From a virus: DNA of 31,168 nucleotides. This document shows positions 6,448 through 12,965 of this stretch, piece by piece (positions within the stretch are counted from its first letter, which is position 1; each line of letters starts with the position of its first letter). Position numbers and translations under genes: made by a program. The stretch spans positions 1 to 31,168 of the IMG/VR virus record IMGVR_UViG_3300046167_000134; one strand, 5' to 3'. The notes beneath the pieces were generated by a model that worked only from the letters and a program-made list of their open reading frames with translations, was not told where the DNA came from and made no database searches.

Positions 6448-6667
6448 TCAAGTCTGTGTCTTTTAGTTTCTTGTCACCATCATAGAATGAGAATCTATTA
6501 TGTGTGTACTCTACACGAAAGCCTCCGTAGTTGCCACTAACATCAAACTTGTACTCGTCTTTGTCGTGTACAGTTGTAATGCCTTCAGCCTCTTTGTACT
6601 CCTTCACCTTATGACCTTGAGTCCAAAGCCATACAAGAAGCAACTTACTAACCTTCGTATTCTCCAT
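6434..6667 (-). CDS. Hypothetical protein, 77 aa
   Basis: A small soluble protein with a Trp-rich start (LLLVWLWTQGHKVKEY) and beta-like second half (GGFRVEYTHNRFSFYDGDKK). No family recognised. Overlaps both neighbours by 14-20 bases, consistent with a tightly packed operon with the nuclease-like gene downstream. Confidence 0.6.
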   Translation of the reverse strand: MENTKVSKLLLVWLWTQGHKVKEYKEAEGITTVHDKDEYKFDVSGNYGGFRVEYTHNRFSFYDGDKKLKDTDLNEFR

Positions 6668-7073
6668 ATATCTTTCTCAAGTCTGCAATATGTTGTGACC
6701 ATTCTCTCGGATTGCAAGAACAAGGAATGTAATACTTGTGTTGGAATACTCTGGAGTGTACCCTGCTTAATGGCTCTTGGTACATCTCTTTGACCTCTCT
6801 ACCATCAAAGTCATTAAAGAACTGCTTGAGGGTCGTGTACTCCCCTTCCTCTAAACATAGAGGTTGTGTTCTTCTTGGGAACAATTTATTGAGCTTCTCC
6901 TTACGAGCATCACACCCACAATCAATTCCCGTGAGTTCAGCAAAGGTGTCTACTACTTTCTTGATTCCTGTAGCCTTTGTGATTTTTTCAATGTCATCAC
7001 CTAACCCTTTAGATGAGGTCGCTTTCACCGTTCTCGTAGTCTTGGTAGTCTTCTTTGATTTCTTCTCGGACAT
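6648..7073 (-). CDS. Conserved phage protein with GLGDDIEK and DCGC motifs, 141 aa
   Basis: A basic Lys/Thr-rich N-terminal tail (about 22 residues) is followed by GLGDDIEKITKATGIKK and CGCDARKEKLNKLFP, a combination I recall from many Bacteroidota phages, without known function. The second half has a CSC pair (PCSCNP near 119). The start overlaps the sigma-like gene by 65 bases; no other ATG lies before the conserved core, so I keep this start. The basic tail may bind nucleic acid. Confidence 0.7.
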   Translation of the reverse strand: MSEKKSKKTTKTTRTVKATSSKGLGDDIEKITKATGIKKVVDTFAELTGIDCGCDARKEKLNKLFPRRTQPLCLEEGEYTTLKQFFNDFDGREVKEMYQEPLSRVHSRVFQHKYYIPCSCNPREWSQHIADLRKIYGEYEG

Positions 7074-7542
7074 AATTCTTTGTTTTATTTAATGTGTCAA
7101 AAATACTAAAGAGAGATATTTTCGTTTCTTTCTCAATGTCCCTCATACTCATATCAGTAGTGTGGTAGATTTCAAACATCTTCTTGTCATACCAATGTAG
7201 TTCATTGACCTTATCCCATATCTTGTCTATTAGCCTTTCAAAGCCCTCTGCCGTTTCATAGTCAAAGGCATCTAACTCTGTATCATACTCTACCATATCT
7301 CCAGAGAATACAAGTATCTCTTTCTTGTTCTGGTAGTTCCTAACCATATTGCGAAGGGTAACCCATACAAACAACTTGTTGGGTTGGTCTTTGTACATAA
7401 TCCGTTCTGGGTTCTCTATGTACTTATGAAGGCGTAGGTACATCTCTTGCACAATGTCTTCGGCATAGTCTCCTGCACCGAACTTGTACGCCATCTTTAT
7501 CCACTCCTTATGGTTAGCGGCAAGTAGGTCTAATACTGTCAT
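7009..7542 (-). CDS. Sigma-70/ECF-like transcription factor, 177 aa
   Basis: The ATG at 7542 overlaps the stop of the 55-residue gene (ATGA) and begins directly before the fold, so I prefer it to longer versions. Region 2-like sequence: AGDYAEDIVQEMYLRLHKYI (about 23-42), the usual D-x-V-Q-E core-binding signature, then LFVWVTLRNMVRNYQ. A region-4-like helix-turn-helix near the end: SMRDIEKETKISLFSIFDTL. The linker is acidic. It probably redirects host RNA polymerase to phage promoters in the middle or late phase; which promoters is unknown. Confidence 0.75.
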   Translation of the reverse strand: MTVLDLLAANHKEWIKMAYKFGAGDYAEDIVQEMYLRLHKYIENPERIMYKDQPNKLFVWVTLRNMVRNYQNKKEILVFSGDMVEYDTELDAFDYETAEGFERLIDKIWDKVNELHWYDKKMFEIYHTTDMSMRDIEKETKISLFSIFDTLNKTKNYVREEIKEDYQDYENGESDLI

Positions 7543-7706
7543 TCTTCTCTCTCGGTTGCCCAAGTGATTACTAACGCAAGAACCCCGAAGCACAACTGCA
7601 AAGAGTGGTACTTGGGGTTCTCAAAATCGTCATTCATCTCGGAGTTCCAATAGTTAACTCCTACAAGTAATCCTGCAAGGGGTGCTATGTCAATCGCAAA
7701 GTTCAT
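7539..7706 (-). CDS. Small membrane protein, 55 aa
   Basis: Reads MNFAIDIAPLAGLLVGVNYW, then NSEMNDDFENPKYHSLQLCF, then a membrane segment GVLALVITWATEREE. One clear C-terminal transmembrane helix and a half-hydrophobic N-terminus. I recall similar small proteins in flavobacterial phages near replication genes. Starts inside the DnaA-like gene end (17-base overlap) and ends ATGA into the sigma-like gene. Function unknown. Confidence 0.7.
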   Translation of the reverse strand: MNFAIDIAPLAGLLVGVNYWNSEMNDDFENPKYHSLQLCFGVLALVITWATEREE

Positions 7707-8130
7707 ATTCCTTTTTAAGTTGTATCATATCTTGCTCCATAATATACAACTTTTCACGAGTTATTGACAACTCCTCACGAGTTTTTTGTAAACGCTCCGT
7801 TAGTAAAGCATTCTGCTTGGTTAGTCCCCAATCTATTCCTTCCTCTTGTGAGCCTCGTAGCTTGTCCATAATAGCACAACATTGGTTAAAGAACTGCATA
7901 TAGTTCCTGTCAAACTTTAGGTTCATCTCGTGTCCTTTAGTTGCGTGTATTATAGTTGCGTGGTTCTTCTTACAGACCCTTGCAATCTCAAGGGTGGTGT
8001 ACAAGTCTCTTGCAGCTACCATAAAAGCAAACCTTGCCATCACATTCCTTTGCTCTCTGGTCTTTGTAATCTTATGGTGCGTTGTGTAGTTGTCGTATTC
8101 TTCTTGTAACTGTAGTACGGTTGCTCTCAT
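7690..8130 (-). CDS. DnaA domain IV-like DNA-binding protein, 146 aa
   Basis: Residues about 29-75 resemble the C-terminal DNA-binding domain of DnaA: RFAFMVAARDLYTTLEIARV then KKNHATIIHATKGH, matching the DnaA-box signature helix around (D/N)H(A/S)T(V/I)xHA. No AAA+ domain is present. The C-terminal 50 residues form a coiled coil (RLQKTREELSITREKLYIME). It likely recognises DnaA-box-like sites, acting as an origin-binding or helicase-loading protein or as a repressor. The helicase and sigma-like genes on either side fit a replication operon. Confidence 0.65.
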   Translation of the reverse strand: MRATVLQLQEEYDNYTTHHKITKTREQRNVMARFAFMVAARDLYTTLEIARVCKKNHATIIHATKGHEMNLKFDRNYMQFFNQCCAIMDKLRGSQEEGIDWGLTKQNALLTERLQKTREELSITREKLYIMEQDMIQLKKEYELCD

Positions 8131-8465
8131 TTGAGGTGTTCGTTAAGGTTATCAAATCGCTCTTCGTAAGCGTTAATCTTTCTTGTAAGGTTGCGAATGG
8201 TTAGCTTGAGGTCAGCGTTCTTTGCTTCTGCTGCCCATACCATCTGCTGCACATCCTCTACCATACCTATGGCGGAATCTATAGCAGAGTAGATACTAAC
8301 GAGGTCAATGAATATATCCATCTCATACTCGTTCTCTGGGTCTTGAGGTTTAAGGGCATTGGCTATCTGCATTAGGTCTTGATTCTTTTGTCTCAACCAT
8401 AATAGAGCAATGCTCTTACTTCCCCCTCTTACCCATCGGTAATCTTCGTCTTTTAATTCTTCCAT
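8127..8465 (-). CDS. Hypothetical coiled-coil protein, 112 aa
   Basis: Mostly helical: SIYSAIDSAIGMVEDVQQMV, and heptad-like C-terminus LKLTIRNLTRKINAYEERFD. No family recognised. It lies one base from the helicase stop and overlaps the DnaA-like start by 4 bases. A helicase-loader or adaptor function is possible from position only. Confidence 0.55.
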   Translation of the reverse strand: MEELKDEDYRWVRGGSKSIALLWLRQKNQDLMQIANALKPQDPENEYEMDIFIDLVSIYSAIDSAIGMVEDVQQMVWAAEAKNADLKLTIRNLTRKINAYEERFDNLNEHLK

Positions 8466-9386
8466 CTAAAAAGGCATTTTGCTTTGTTCTTTTTCTTTCT
8501 TTCCTATCAAGTTCTCTCCGTGAATCTCAAACCCTACATTGTTAGGGATGCTCCTAAATCTTACAGGCTCATCTAATGGAGTTGGTCTACCACCTGTCTC
8601 CACCTCTTTCACCTTGCGGATATGTACTTGGTTATACATCCATTCCGTAGGGTGTTGAATATAACGATGAATCACTACAAAGTCATCTGCTCTGTTTACA
8701 AACTTACCACCGCCTTCAATATCTGCTGCGCTTGGTGGCATAGGGTGACCTGCATATTCGTGTCCTGCGGAGTGCTTCATTCTTAAAGCATTCGTTACTG
8801 CGTGAGCATTTAACCAGATACTTACATCGTGTTGTTTTGCCCAATTTCTAAAGTGGGTACTAACTTCGTAATCATATTCGTGACCGCCAAGTGTTTTGAA
8901 CATCTCTTTGTCCTTCACCAAAGAATTGTAAGGGTCAATTAAGAAACCATCAAAGCCCTCTTCGTGGTAGATGTCTGTAGCCTCCTCAATTAAATCTTTG
9001 TAGGTGTACATCTTCTTATCACTATCAATGATAATGAAGTAGCGTTGTACTAAATCAAGAGCCATCTGGAACTCATCTTCATCTATCTTATTAATGGGTT
9101 TACCCAAGAAGAACTCGGATAGTTTCTTTGCGAGAGATACAGGTGTGTTCTCGGAACTGAATACAAGCCACTTAACATCATTGACAATCGTTTGAAGTAG
9201 CATTAAATATAACATCACGGATGTCTTACCAACATTTGCGTGACCTAATACAACATTGAAGTTGCCTCGTTTGAATCTCAAGTGTTCATCAAGATTCCAT
9301 TGACCGAACTTTAGCCCTTCCTTGACTTTACCCATTCGGACATCGTCAAGTTTACCAAAGACATCGGCATAAGATATTTTAGACAT
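8466..9386 (-). CDS. DnaB/RecA-fold replicative helicase-like ATPase, 306 aa
   Basis: Walker A GHANVGKTS near residues 48-56, a catalytic-Glu-like FSSENTP near 77-83, Walker B FDGFLIDPYNSL near 144-155, and a later sensor-like WLNAHA near 191. This is the DnaB C-terminal RecA-like fold without the usual N-terminal primase-interacting domain, as in short phage helicases. It would unwind DNA at the fork. Leader CTAAAACACACTATG. A terminator hairpin lies between the SSB-like gene and this one, so part of the transcription from the SSB promoter may end before it. Confidence 0.85.
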   Translation of the reverse strand: MSKISYADVFGKLDDVRMGKVKEGLKFGQWNLDEHLRFKRGNFNVVLGHANVGKTSVMLYLMLLQTIVNDVKWLVFSSENTPVSLAKKLSEFFLGKPINKIDEDEFQMALDLVQRYFIIIDSDKKMYTYKDLIEEATDIYHEEGFDGFLIDPYNSLVKDKEMFKTLGGHEYDYEVSTHFRNWAKQHDVSIWLNAHAVTNALRMKHSAGHEYAGHPMPPSAADIEGGGKFVNRADDFVVIHRYIQHPTEWMYNQVHIRKVKEVETGGRPTPLDEPVRFRSIPNNVGFEIHGENLIGKKEKEQSKMPF

Positions 9387-9403
9387 AGTGTGTTTTAGGT
9401 GTT

Positions 9404-9428
9404 AAAAAGGGAGAGCAAATGCCCTCCC
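9404..9428 (-). terminator. Intrinsic terminator-like hairpin after the SSB-like gene
   Basis: On the minus strand GGGAG (9428-9424) pairs with CTCCC (9413-9409), extended by a GC/GC pair after a bulge, and is followed by TTTTTAACACC. It lies 14 bases after the SSB-like stop and before the helicase start; it may attenuate rather than fully end transcription. Confidence 0.6.
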
Positions 9429-9442
9429 CTAATGATTCTTCT

Positions 9443-9943
9443 TTAGAATGGTAAGCCGTCCTGTCCTACAGGAGCTTCCTCTCTTCCTTGAAAGTGTTGC
9501 TGATGAGTTGAAGTGGCTTGGGCTGCGCCTTTCTTCATTACCCAATCAGCAAAGAGTTGAGCATTCGCAATAACTACTTGCGGAGTTCCACCAATCTCGG
9601 CTGCTGCCTTGAGAGCCGTTTGGCGAATGATTGATTCGTCTTTAGAGGTATGTGTACCACTTGGAGCAGATGTGCCGTTAGAACCACTCTGTGGAGCTAC
9701 ATTAGCGTATTGTGGGTTAACAGGCTTTACCGTGTAGTAGGTCTTGCCGTTGTACTCTCTTGGGATGTAATCGTAAGTAGCCTCTTGTCCTACCAAGAAC
9801 TTGTTCTGGTCGGCAGACTTGGAGTTGTACTTACCATTATCTCCATTTTCAAATGTTACATAGAACCCATAAAGTGTTCCATACTGACCGTTGTACGGCT
9901 CTCCTGCGGACTTGATGTCCTTTACAATAGATGTTTTTGTCAT
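9443..9943 (-). CDS. ssb: Single-stranded DNA-binding protein-like, 166 aa
   Basis: The N-terminal ~75 residues look like a beta-barrel (TLYGFYVTFENGDNGKYNSK, then TYDYIPREYNGKTYYTVKPV). A Gly/Ser/Thr-rich linker and a helical stretch follow, ending in VGQDGLPF, the Pro-Phe tip of SSB proteins that binds partners. Length matches small phage SSBs. Assignment rests on the tail, the fold impression and the replication context. It has its own strong promoter match at 9968-9997. Confidence 0.7.
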   Translation of the reverse strand: MTKTSIVKDIKSAGEPYNGQYGTLYGFYVTFENGDNGKYNSKSADQNKFLVGQEATYDYIPREYNGKTYYTVKPVNPQYANVAPQSGSNGTSAPSGTHTSKDESIIRQTALKAAAEIGGTPQVVIANAQLFADWVMKKGAAQATSTHQQHFQGREEAPVGQDGLPF

Positions 9944-9967
9944 CGTTATTTAATTTAGTTAATAGTT

Positions 9968-9997
9968 CAAAGTTAATAAAAATGTTTATACTCGCAA
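9968..9997 (-). promoter_or_regulatory. Bacteroidota-type promoter for the SSB/replication operon
   Basis: On the minus strand TTG (9997-9995), 19 bases, TAACTTTG (9975-9968). This matches the Bacteroidota consensus TTG / TAnnTTTG exactly, with the usual spacing. The predicted start lies about 18 bases before the SSB ATG. It overlaps the 3' end of the RusA gene. Confidence 0.75.
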
Positions 9998-10357
9998 GGT
10001 TGCACCCTTTAATCTAACCTCAACTTCACAATAATTCTTTTCAACGCTTGGGTCAAAAGTGATAGTGAGCCTGTGGTAGTGTTTAGGATTATCGTCTGCA
10101 ATCCATTCGTTAGCAACGAGAGTATCAGCAGTAAATTTTGAAACAAGTACAAGGTTGTCCACATCGGCACGAGTATTGTACCTAATATGGATAGACATAC
10201 TCTTTGCAATATGGTGGTCGTAACGAGCCAATTCTGTTTCAACGATTTTTTTATATTCATCTTTTATCTTTTTTCTAAATGTCCAATGTTTACCTGCGTA
10301 TAGTGCGTTAAGACTTATTGTCTTCGGTAGCGTGAGGGAGAGCGTTAATTCGTTCAT
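9986..10357 (-). CDS. rusA: RusA-family Holliday junction resolvase, 123 aa
   Basis: Starts LTLSLTLPKTISLNALYAGK, the N-terminal pattern of RusA-like proteins, with a basic HWTFRKKIKDEYKK stretch, then RYNTRADVDNLVLVSKFTAD near 59-78 carrying the metal-binding D-x-D-N signature and a later Asp in EWIADDNPKHYH. RusA cuts Holliday junctions so branched DNA can be packaged. The length is typical. It overlaps the DUF3310 gene by 50 bases. Confidence 0.85.
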   Translation of the reverse strand: MNELTLSLTLPKTISLNALYAGKHWTFRKKIKDEYKKIVETELARYDHHIAKSMSIHIRYNTRADVDNLVLVSKFTADTLVANEWIADDNPKHYHRLTITFDPSVEKNYCEVEVRLKGATLRV

Positions 10358-10667
10358 ATTCCAATTCTTTTTCTAAATGGTGAATAGCCTTAAGTATGTC
10401 CTGTGATTTAGGATTGTCTTCTTTCTTACCTGCACGAAGTAGGTAGGCGATAGCTACACCAATGTTGTAAGAGTCTCTTGCAAAGTCCATACACACATCA
10501 AAAGCCTCAATGCCCTTGTACTTACCTAAATAGTAACTTGGTGTCAATCTCTGGTTGGTGGTACTTGGAGAGTGCATCTCCATTGAATCGTTTGTAGAGT
10601 CTTCTGTCATCGGGAAATCCGAAGTGTAAGTAGAAGTGGTCTTGTATTGTGAGTTCATTGATTTCAT
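10308..10667 (-). CDS. DUF3310-type protein (start uncertain)
   Basis: The core YKGIEAFDVCMDFARDSYN, then GVAIAYLLRAGKKEDN and LKAIHHLEKELEYE, is the DUF3310 signature, annotated in phages as nucleotide-kinase-like; biochemical function is unproven. The first 30 or so residues (Thr/Ser-rich) lie over the end of the gene upstream and are probably not translated; the ATGs at 10583 or 10577 give a protein of about 90 residues with a normal DUF3310 length. Confidence 0.75.
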   Translation of the reverse strand: MKSMNSQYKTTSTYTSDFPMTEDSTNDSMEMHSPSTTNQRLTPSYYLGKYKGIEAFDVCMDFARDSYNIGVAIAYLLRAGKKEDNPKSQDILKAIHHLEKELEYERINALPHATEDNKS

Positions 10668-10713
10668 ATTCTTCTGGGTATTCAGTTTGCTTAATCTTGA
10701 CTACTGTCTTCAT
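10522..10713 (-). CDS. Hypothetical protein, 63 aa
   Basis: I choose the ATG at 10713, which gives MKTVVKIKQTEYPEEYEINE and avoids reading back through the gene upstream. The protein has beta-like segments and an aromatic middle (DHFYLHFGFPDDRRLYKRFN). No family recognised. It overlaps the upstream stop by 23 bases and the DUF3310 start region downstream. Confidence 0.55.
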   Translation of the reverse strand: MKTVVKIKQTEYPEEYEINELTIQDHFYLHFGFPDDRRLYKRFNGDALSKYHQPEIDTKLLFR

Positions 10714-10858
10714 TCTCTTTGAATGCTTTAAATAAATCCATTGCCATTTGTCCCGATATGCCTTTAGTGGCATAGTCTCTAATGATGAACTCCTTCAGGA
10801 GTCTCACTTCATTGTACAAAGCCTCAACACGAGCTTTAGTGTATTCTCTGTCTTCCAT
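10691..10858 (-). CDS. Hypothetical helical protein, 55 aa
   Basis: Start taken at the ATG of MEDREYTKARVEALYNEVRL, preceded by the A-rich leader AATCAAAACAACTATGG; the longer reading crosses a terminator. Helical and charged, ending ENEDSSQD. No family recognised. A weak -7-like box TACATTCG lies at 10876-10869, so this gene may begin the transcript that runs into DUF3310 and RusA. Confidence 0.55.
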   Translation of the reverse strand: MEDREYTKARVEALYNEVRLLKEFIIRDYATKGISGQMAMDLFKAFKENEDSSQD

Positions 10859-10885
10859 AGTTGTTTTGATTTGATACGAATGTAA

Positions 10886-10915
10886 TAAAAAAAAGTAAAC
10901 CCCTCCGTAGAGGGG
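10886..10915 (-). terminator. Intrinsic terminator after the 40-residue gene
   Basis: On the minus strand CCCCTC (10915-10910) TACG GAGGGG (10905-10900), then TTTACTTTTTTTT. A strong GC stem, stable tetraloop and T tract. It ends the short transcript that carries the 40-residue gene. Confidence 0.8.
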
Positions 10916-10925
10916 CTTTGCCTTT

Positions 10926-11048
10926 TTAGTATTTACCAAGATGTGAGTTAAACTCTGCTTCTTCTTTTAAGTATTCAATTGCAAGGTTGCGATTACCAGA
11001 TGTGTAACTCATCATAGCTTGAATTTGGGCTTCTGTAAAATTAATCAT
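10926..11048 (-). CDS. Small early protein, 40 aa
   Basis: From the ATG at 11048: MINFTEAQIQAMMSYTSGNR, then NLAIEYLKEEAEFNSHLGKY. The longer upstream reading would pass through the promoter, so this start is preferred; it follows GTTAACCAAAACACTTATACA. It has its own promoter and terminator, so it is a one-gene transcript, possibly a host-takeover or regulatory protein. Family unknown. Confidence 0.6.
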   Translation of the reverse strand: MINFTEAQIQAMMSYTSGNRNLAIEYLKEEAEFNSHLGKY

Positions 11049-11076
11049 TGTATAAGTGTTTTGGTTAACAATAGTG

Positions 11077-11105
11077 CTAATGTAAACAAAATAATTAACA
11101 TACAA
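11077..11105 (-). promoter_or_regulatory. Probable early promoter
   Basis: On the minus strand TTG (11105-11103), 18 bases, TACATTAG (11084-11077), seven of eight to TAnnTTTG, about 28 bases before the ATG of the 40-residue gene. It stands immediately downstream of a terminator hairpin (11116-11157), as expected for the first promoter after the late operon. Confidence 0.6.
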
Positions 11106-11115
11106 CATAAATAAC

Positions 11116-11157
11116 AAAAAAAAAGAGGGGAAGTGTCTACAAGACACAACTCCCCCC
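11116..11157 (-). terminator. Intrinsic terminator (second of two in tandem)
   Basis: Minus strand: GGGGGGAGTTGTGTC, a five-base loop TTGTA, GACACTTCCCC, then CTC and nine T. The two stem parts (GTGTC/GACAC and GGGGA/TCCCC-type pairing) are separated by a small internal bulge. The long T tract makes it a convincing minus-strand terminator. Confidence 0.75.
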
Positions 11158-11181
11158 TTATATAAATCTATATATAGTTAT

Positions 11182-11204
11182 AAAAAAAGAGGCTATAAGC
11201 CTCT
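11182..11204 (-). terminator. Intrinsic terminator (first of two in tandem)
   Basis: AGAGGCT TAT AGCCTCT on the minus strand (perfect 7-bp stem, 3-base loop), followed by TTTTTTATAAC. Together with the next hairpin it closes the late transcript that ends in the holin gene. Confidence 0.7.
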
Positions 11205-11318
11205 ATCTATATATCTCTCTATTAGAATAGAGACTTACAAGTCTCCGTCTCTATATCTTTATATATACAAAGTTCAAAGAAAAAAAAGAGATATTCAACT
11301 ATTGTGAATAAAAGTTAA
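11205..11318. other. AT-rich region with nested short inverted repeats, no gene
   Basis: Contains overlapping palindromes: TCTCTAT taga ATAGAGA (11215-11232) and GAGACTT ac AAGTCTC (11230-11245), which compete for the same bases, plus tatata-rich stretches. No reading frame of note. It lies after the holin stop at the late/early boundary and could hold a processing site, a protein-binding site or a replication origin; the sequence does not decide. Confidence 0.5.
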
Positions 11319-11684
11319 TTACTTAACATTACCTCTCTTATCAAGAGAGCGTACTGCGAAGTATCCACCTACAACGGTTACACTTAACATATTCCACAAA
11401 CTTATCCAAGCAGGGTCTACCTGTAGGTAGCCCAACCCATCAAAGAAAGTAGTAACTACCAGAAAGCTAATCACTACAATCAAGGTTAGTGGTCTTACAT
11501 TCTTGCTTAACCAACTATCGCTTTTCATATCCGCTCTCCAACGAGAACTTATCTCGGACTCAATAGAAGCCTTTAGAGTGGCTTTCTCCTCTGGAGTGGA
11601 TACATACTTGTCTACGACATTAGAAACGGCTTCTATCGTCTCCTGTGCGCTTTTTCCGAGTAGTTTTGTTATTAGTGGGTTCAT
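11319..11684 (-). CDS. Holin, 3TM/GTA-type family, 121 aa
   Basis: Start at MNPLITKLLGKSAQETIEAV. The N-terminal half is an amphipathic helical domain that ends RWRADMKSDSWLSKNVRPLT, the pattern of GTA-type (3TM) phage holins. Two hydrophobic helices follow (LIVVISFLVVTTFF and MLSVTVVGGYFAV). It permeabilises the inner membrane to release the endolysin. It is the last gene of the late operon, and two terminators follow it. Confidence 0.75.
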   Translation of the reverse strand: MNPLITKLLGKSAQETIEAVSNVVDKYVSTPEEKATLKASIESEISSRWRADMKSDSWLSKNVRPLTLIVVISFLVVTTFFDGLGYLQVDPAWISLWNMLSVTVVGGYFAVRSLDKRGNVK

Positions 11685-11731
11685 TACAATTCTTTTTACA
11701 AGTACATTCCTTTGGTTCGGTAATACACCAC

Positions 11732-11857
11732 TTAACTGCCACAAGCCTCACAATCTGGGTTGTCAATAGAACAAGCCTTGTCGTTAGCAGTATCGTTAGT
11801 TAAATCGTTTACAAAGTCCTCAAAGTCGTTTGAGAATCCAAAGTCTGTGTCGTTCAT
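11732..11857 (-). CDS. Small acidic protein with C-terminal cysteines, 41 aa
   Basis: MNDTDFGFSNDFEDFVNDLT, then NDTANDKACSIDNPDCEACG and a final Ser. The acidic body and the CSIDNPDCEACG end recur, as I remember, beside lysis genes in flavobacterial phages. The ATG overlaps the stop of the spanin-like gene (ATGA). No signal peptide is visible. Function unknown; codon-level coupling is the main support. Confidence 0.6.
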   Translation of the reverse strand: MNDTDFGFSNDFEDFVNDLTNDTANDKACSIDNPDCEACGS

Positions 11858-12138
11858 CGTATGTTCTTTAGTCTTTCGTTTTCTTTAGTCAAGAAGTGTA
11901 CCTCCGTTCGTAGAGCGTGTACTTCAGCCGTCAAAGCTAATACTTTTTCATTGCTTTCAGTAAGCAAATCCTCTAACCTTTGTACACGAGATTTCAAGTC
12001 ATCACGATAGGCGAAGTCCTCTTCTCTGTCTATTTCTCTCTCTTGTTGTTTTGCTTTGAGTCTTGCCTCCCAAAACTTCCAAGCTGCTCCAGAGGTTAGT
12101 GCGGCTACCACCGCTATAATTACGCCTTGTTGTTCCAT
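11854..12138 (-). CDS. Spanin-like membrane-anchored coiled-coil protein, 94 aa
   Basis: One N-terminal membrane helix (GVIIAVVAALTSGAAW) followed by a long charged coiled coil (residues 25-94, heptads in RVQRLEDLLTESNEKVLALT). This is the shape of an inner-membrane spanin, but no outer-membrane lipoprotein partner is evident. It lies in the lysis cassette and overlaps the membrane protein gene by 19 bases and the 41-residue gene by 4. Confidence 0.6.
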   Translation of the reverse strand: MEQQGVIIAVVAALTSGAAWKFWEARLKAKQQEREIDREEDFAYRDDLKSRVQRLEDLLTESNEKVLALTAEVHALRTEVHFLTKENERLKNIR

Positions 12139-12513
12139 TGTCTATGCCAGTATTCGCTATGTACTCTTTTAACACTACTCAACGAGGATAGCCATAAGAC
12201 CACCCAACCCCAATGAGAAGCGGAGTTATTAAGATAACCTTCAAGAGCGTAAAATGTTACGGTTGTCGTAAAGACTGTAAATGAGAGTAATGAGGCAGTC
12301 TTTCTGTACTTGATGTTCTTGTTAGCAACTGCAAAGAGCTGATAACCCTCCTACCAACAAACCATAGATTTGATACGCAGGTATCCAACCCAACTCTATA
12401 ATAGTCGCAGGAAGCAATAGGATGAAGTTTAACGCACCTAACATTATCTCCGTAGGCTGACTATCAGCATAGAGGAATATCTCCTTTAAATTACCTAAAC
12501 AACGCTTTACCAT
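12120..12513 (-). CDS. Membrane protein in two frames joined by an apparent +1 shift (about 130 aa)
   Basis: The first frame (12513-12325) gives 56 residues with a hydrophobic segment (MLGALNFILLLPATIIELGW), then drifts to LSALCSC and stops. The +1 frame from 12344 to TAA at 12120 gives 74 residues that continue the protein: YQLFAVANKNIKYRKTASLL, then membrane helix SFTVFTTTVTFYAL, ending with WGWVVLWLSSLSSV and a basic tail. It resembles small three- or four-helix phage membrane proteins. The +1 frame has no start of its own near the junction. Skipping T12345 (GGG T TAT) or slipping at CTT T (12336-12333) both restore it. Confidence 0.6.
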
Positions 12514-12965
12514 TTTGCGTACTTGGTTTTGTTGTTATCGTCTTTATATGCTATCAGTACCTCACCTCTATTACCCTCCGTTTTATACGAACAATGTACC
12601 CAAGCAAATTCACCTACATTATCTGGAAACTCTCCTATGAGTTGGTCAAAGCTCAAGTGGTCTTTGATGTACATAAAGAGGTCACGATTCGTGTACCCCT
12701 CTGTAGACTGCATATCCAATGCCTCACCCTTTGAGTGTTGTGAGTTGTTAGAACCGCCTATGGCTTTATTCAACTCCTTTGACCGATAACCAGAAGTAAC
12801 TCTTAAGGGCTTTCCAAAGTGTTCTCGGCAGGGTTGAAAGATATTCTTGGCTACTTCCTTCAAATTGATTAGGTGTGTAACCGTTGGCTTGTTTACAATC
12901 CCCTTTCGTAAAGCAGTCGCAGAGTATATCACTTCTGCAAGGCTTAAGTTTTCCGTTAGTTTCAT
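12507..12965 (-). CDS. Peptidase M15 (D-Ala-D-Ala carboxypeptidase-type) endolysin, 152 aa
   Basis: Zinc peptidase of the M15A type that cuts peptidoglycan peptides. Motifs: RVTSGYRSKELN near 54-65, SQHSKGEALDMQ near 76-87 with the His and Asp zinc ligands, and EFAWVHCSY near 118-126 with the third zinc His. Length equals a bare catalytic domain; there is no signal peptide, so it depends on a holin. Coupled by ATGA to the 51-residue gene and overlapping the membrane protein gene by 7 bases. Confidence 0.9.
   Translation of the reverse strand: MKLTENLSLAEVIYSATALRKGIVNKPTVTHLINLKEVAKNIFQPCREHFGKPLRVTSGYRSKELNKAIGGSNNSQHSKGEALDMQSTEGYTNRDLFMYIKDHLSFDQLIGEFPDNVGEFAWVHCSYKTEGNRGEVLIAYKDDNNKTKYAKW

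Noticed and set aside
6736-7092. Plus-strand frame of 118 codons over the GLGDDIEK protein gene
   Set aside because: Antisense to a conserved coding frame and to the sigma-like gene end; hydrophobic, low-complexity composition typical of antisense readings.
7098-7105. TATTTTTG box on the minus strand before the 7073 start
   Set aside because: It fits TAnnTTTG but lies within the sigma-like coding sequence and has no TTG at the usual -33 spacing.
10009-10260. Minus-strand 83-codon frame inside the RusA gene
   Set aside because: It is an alternative frame of the RusA gene with Leu/Ile-rich random-looking sequence.
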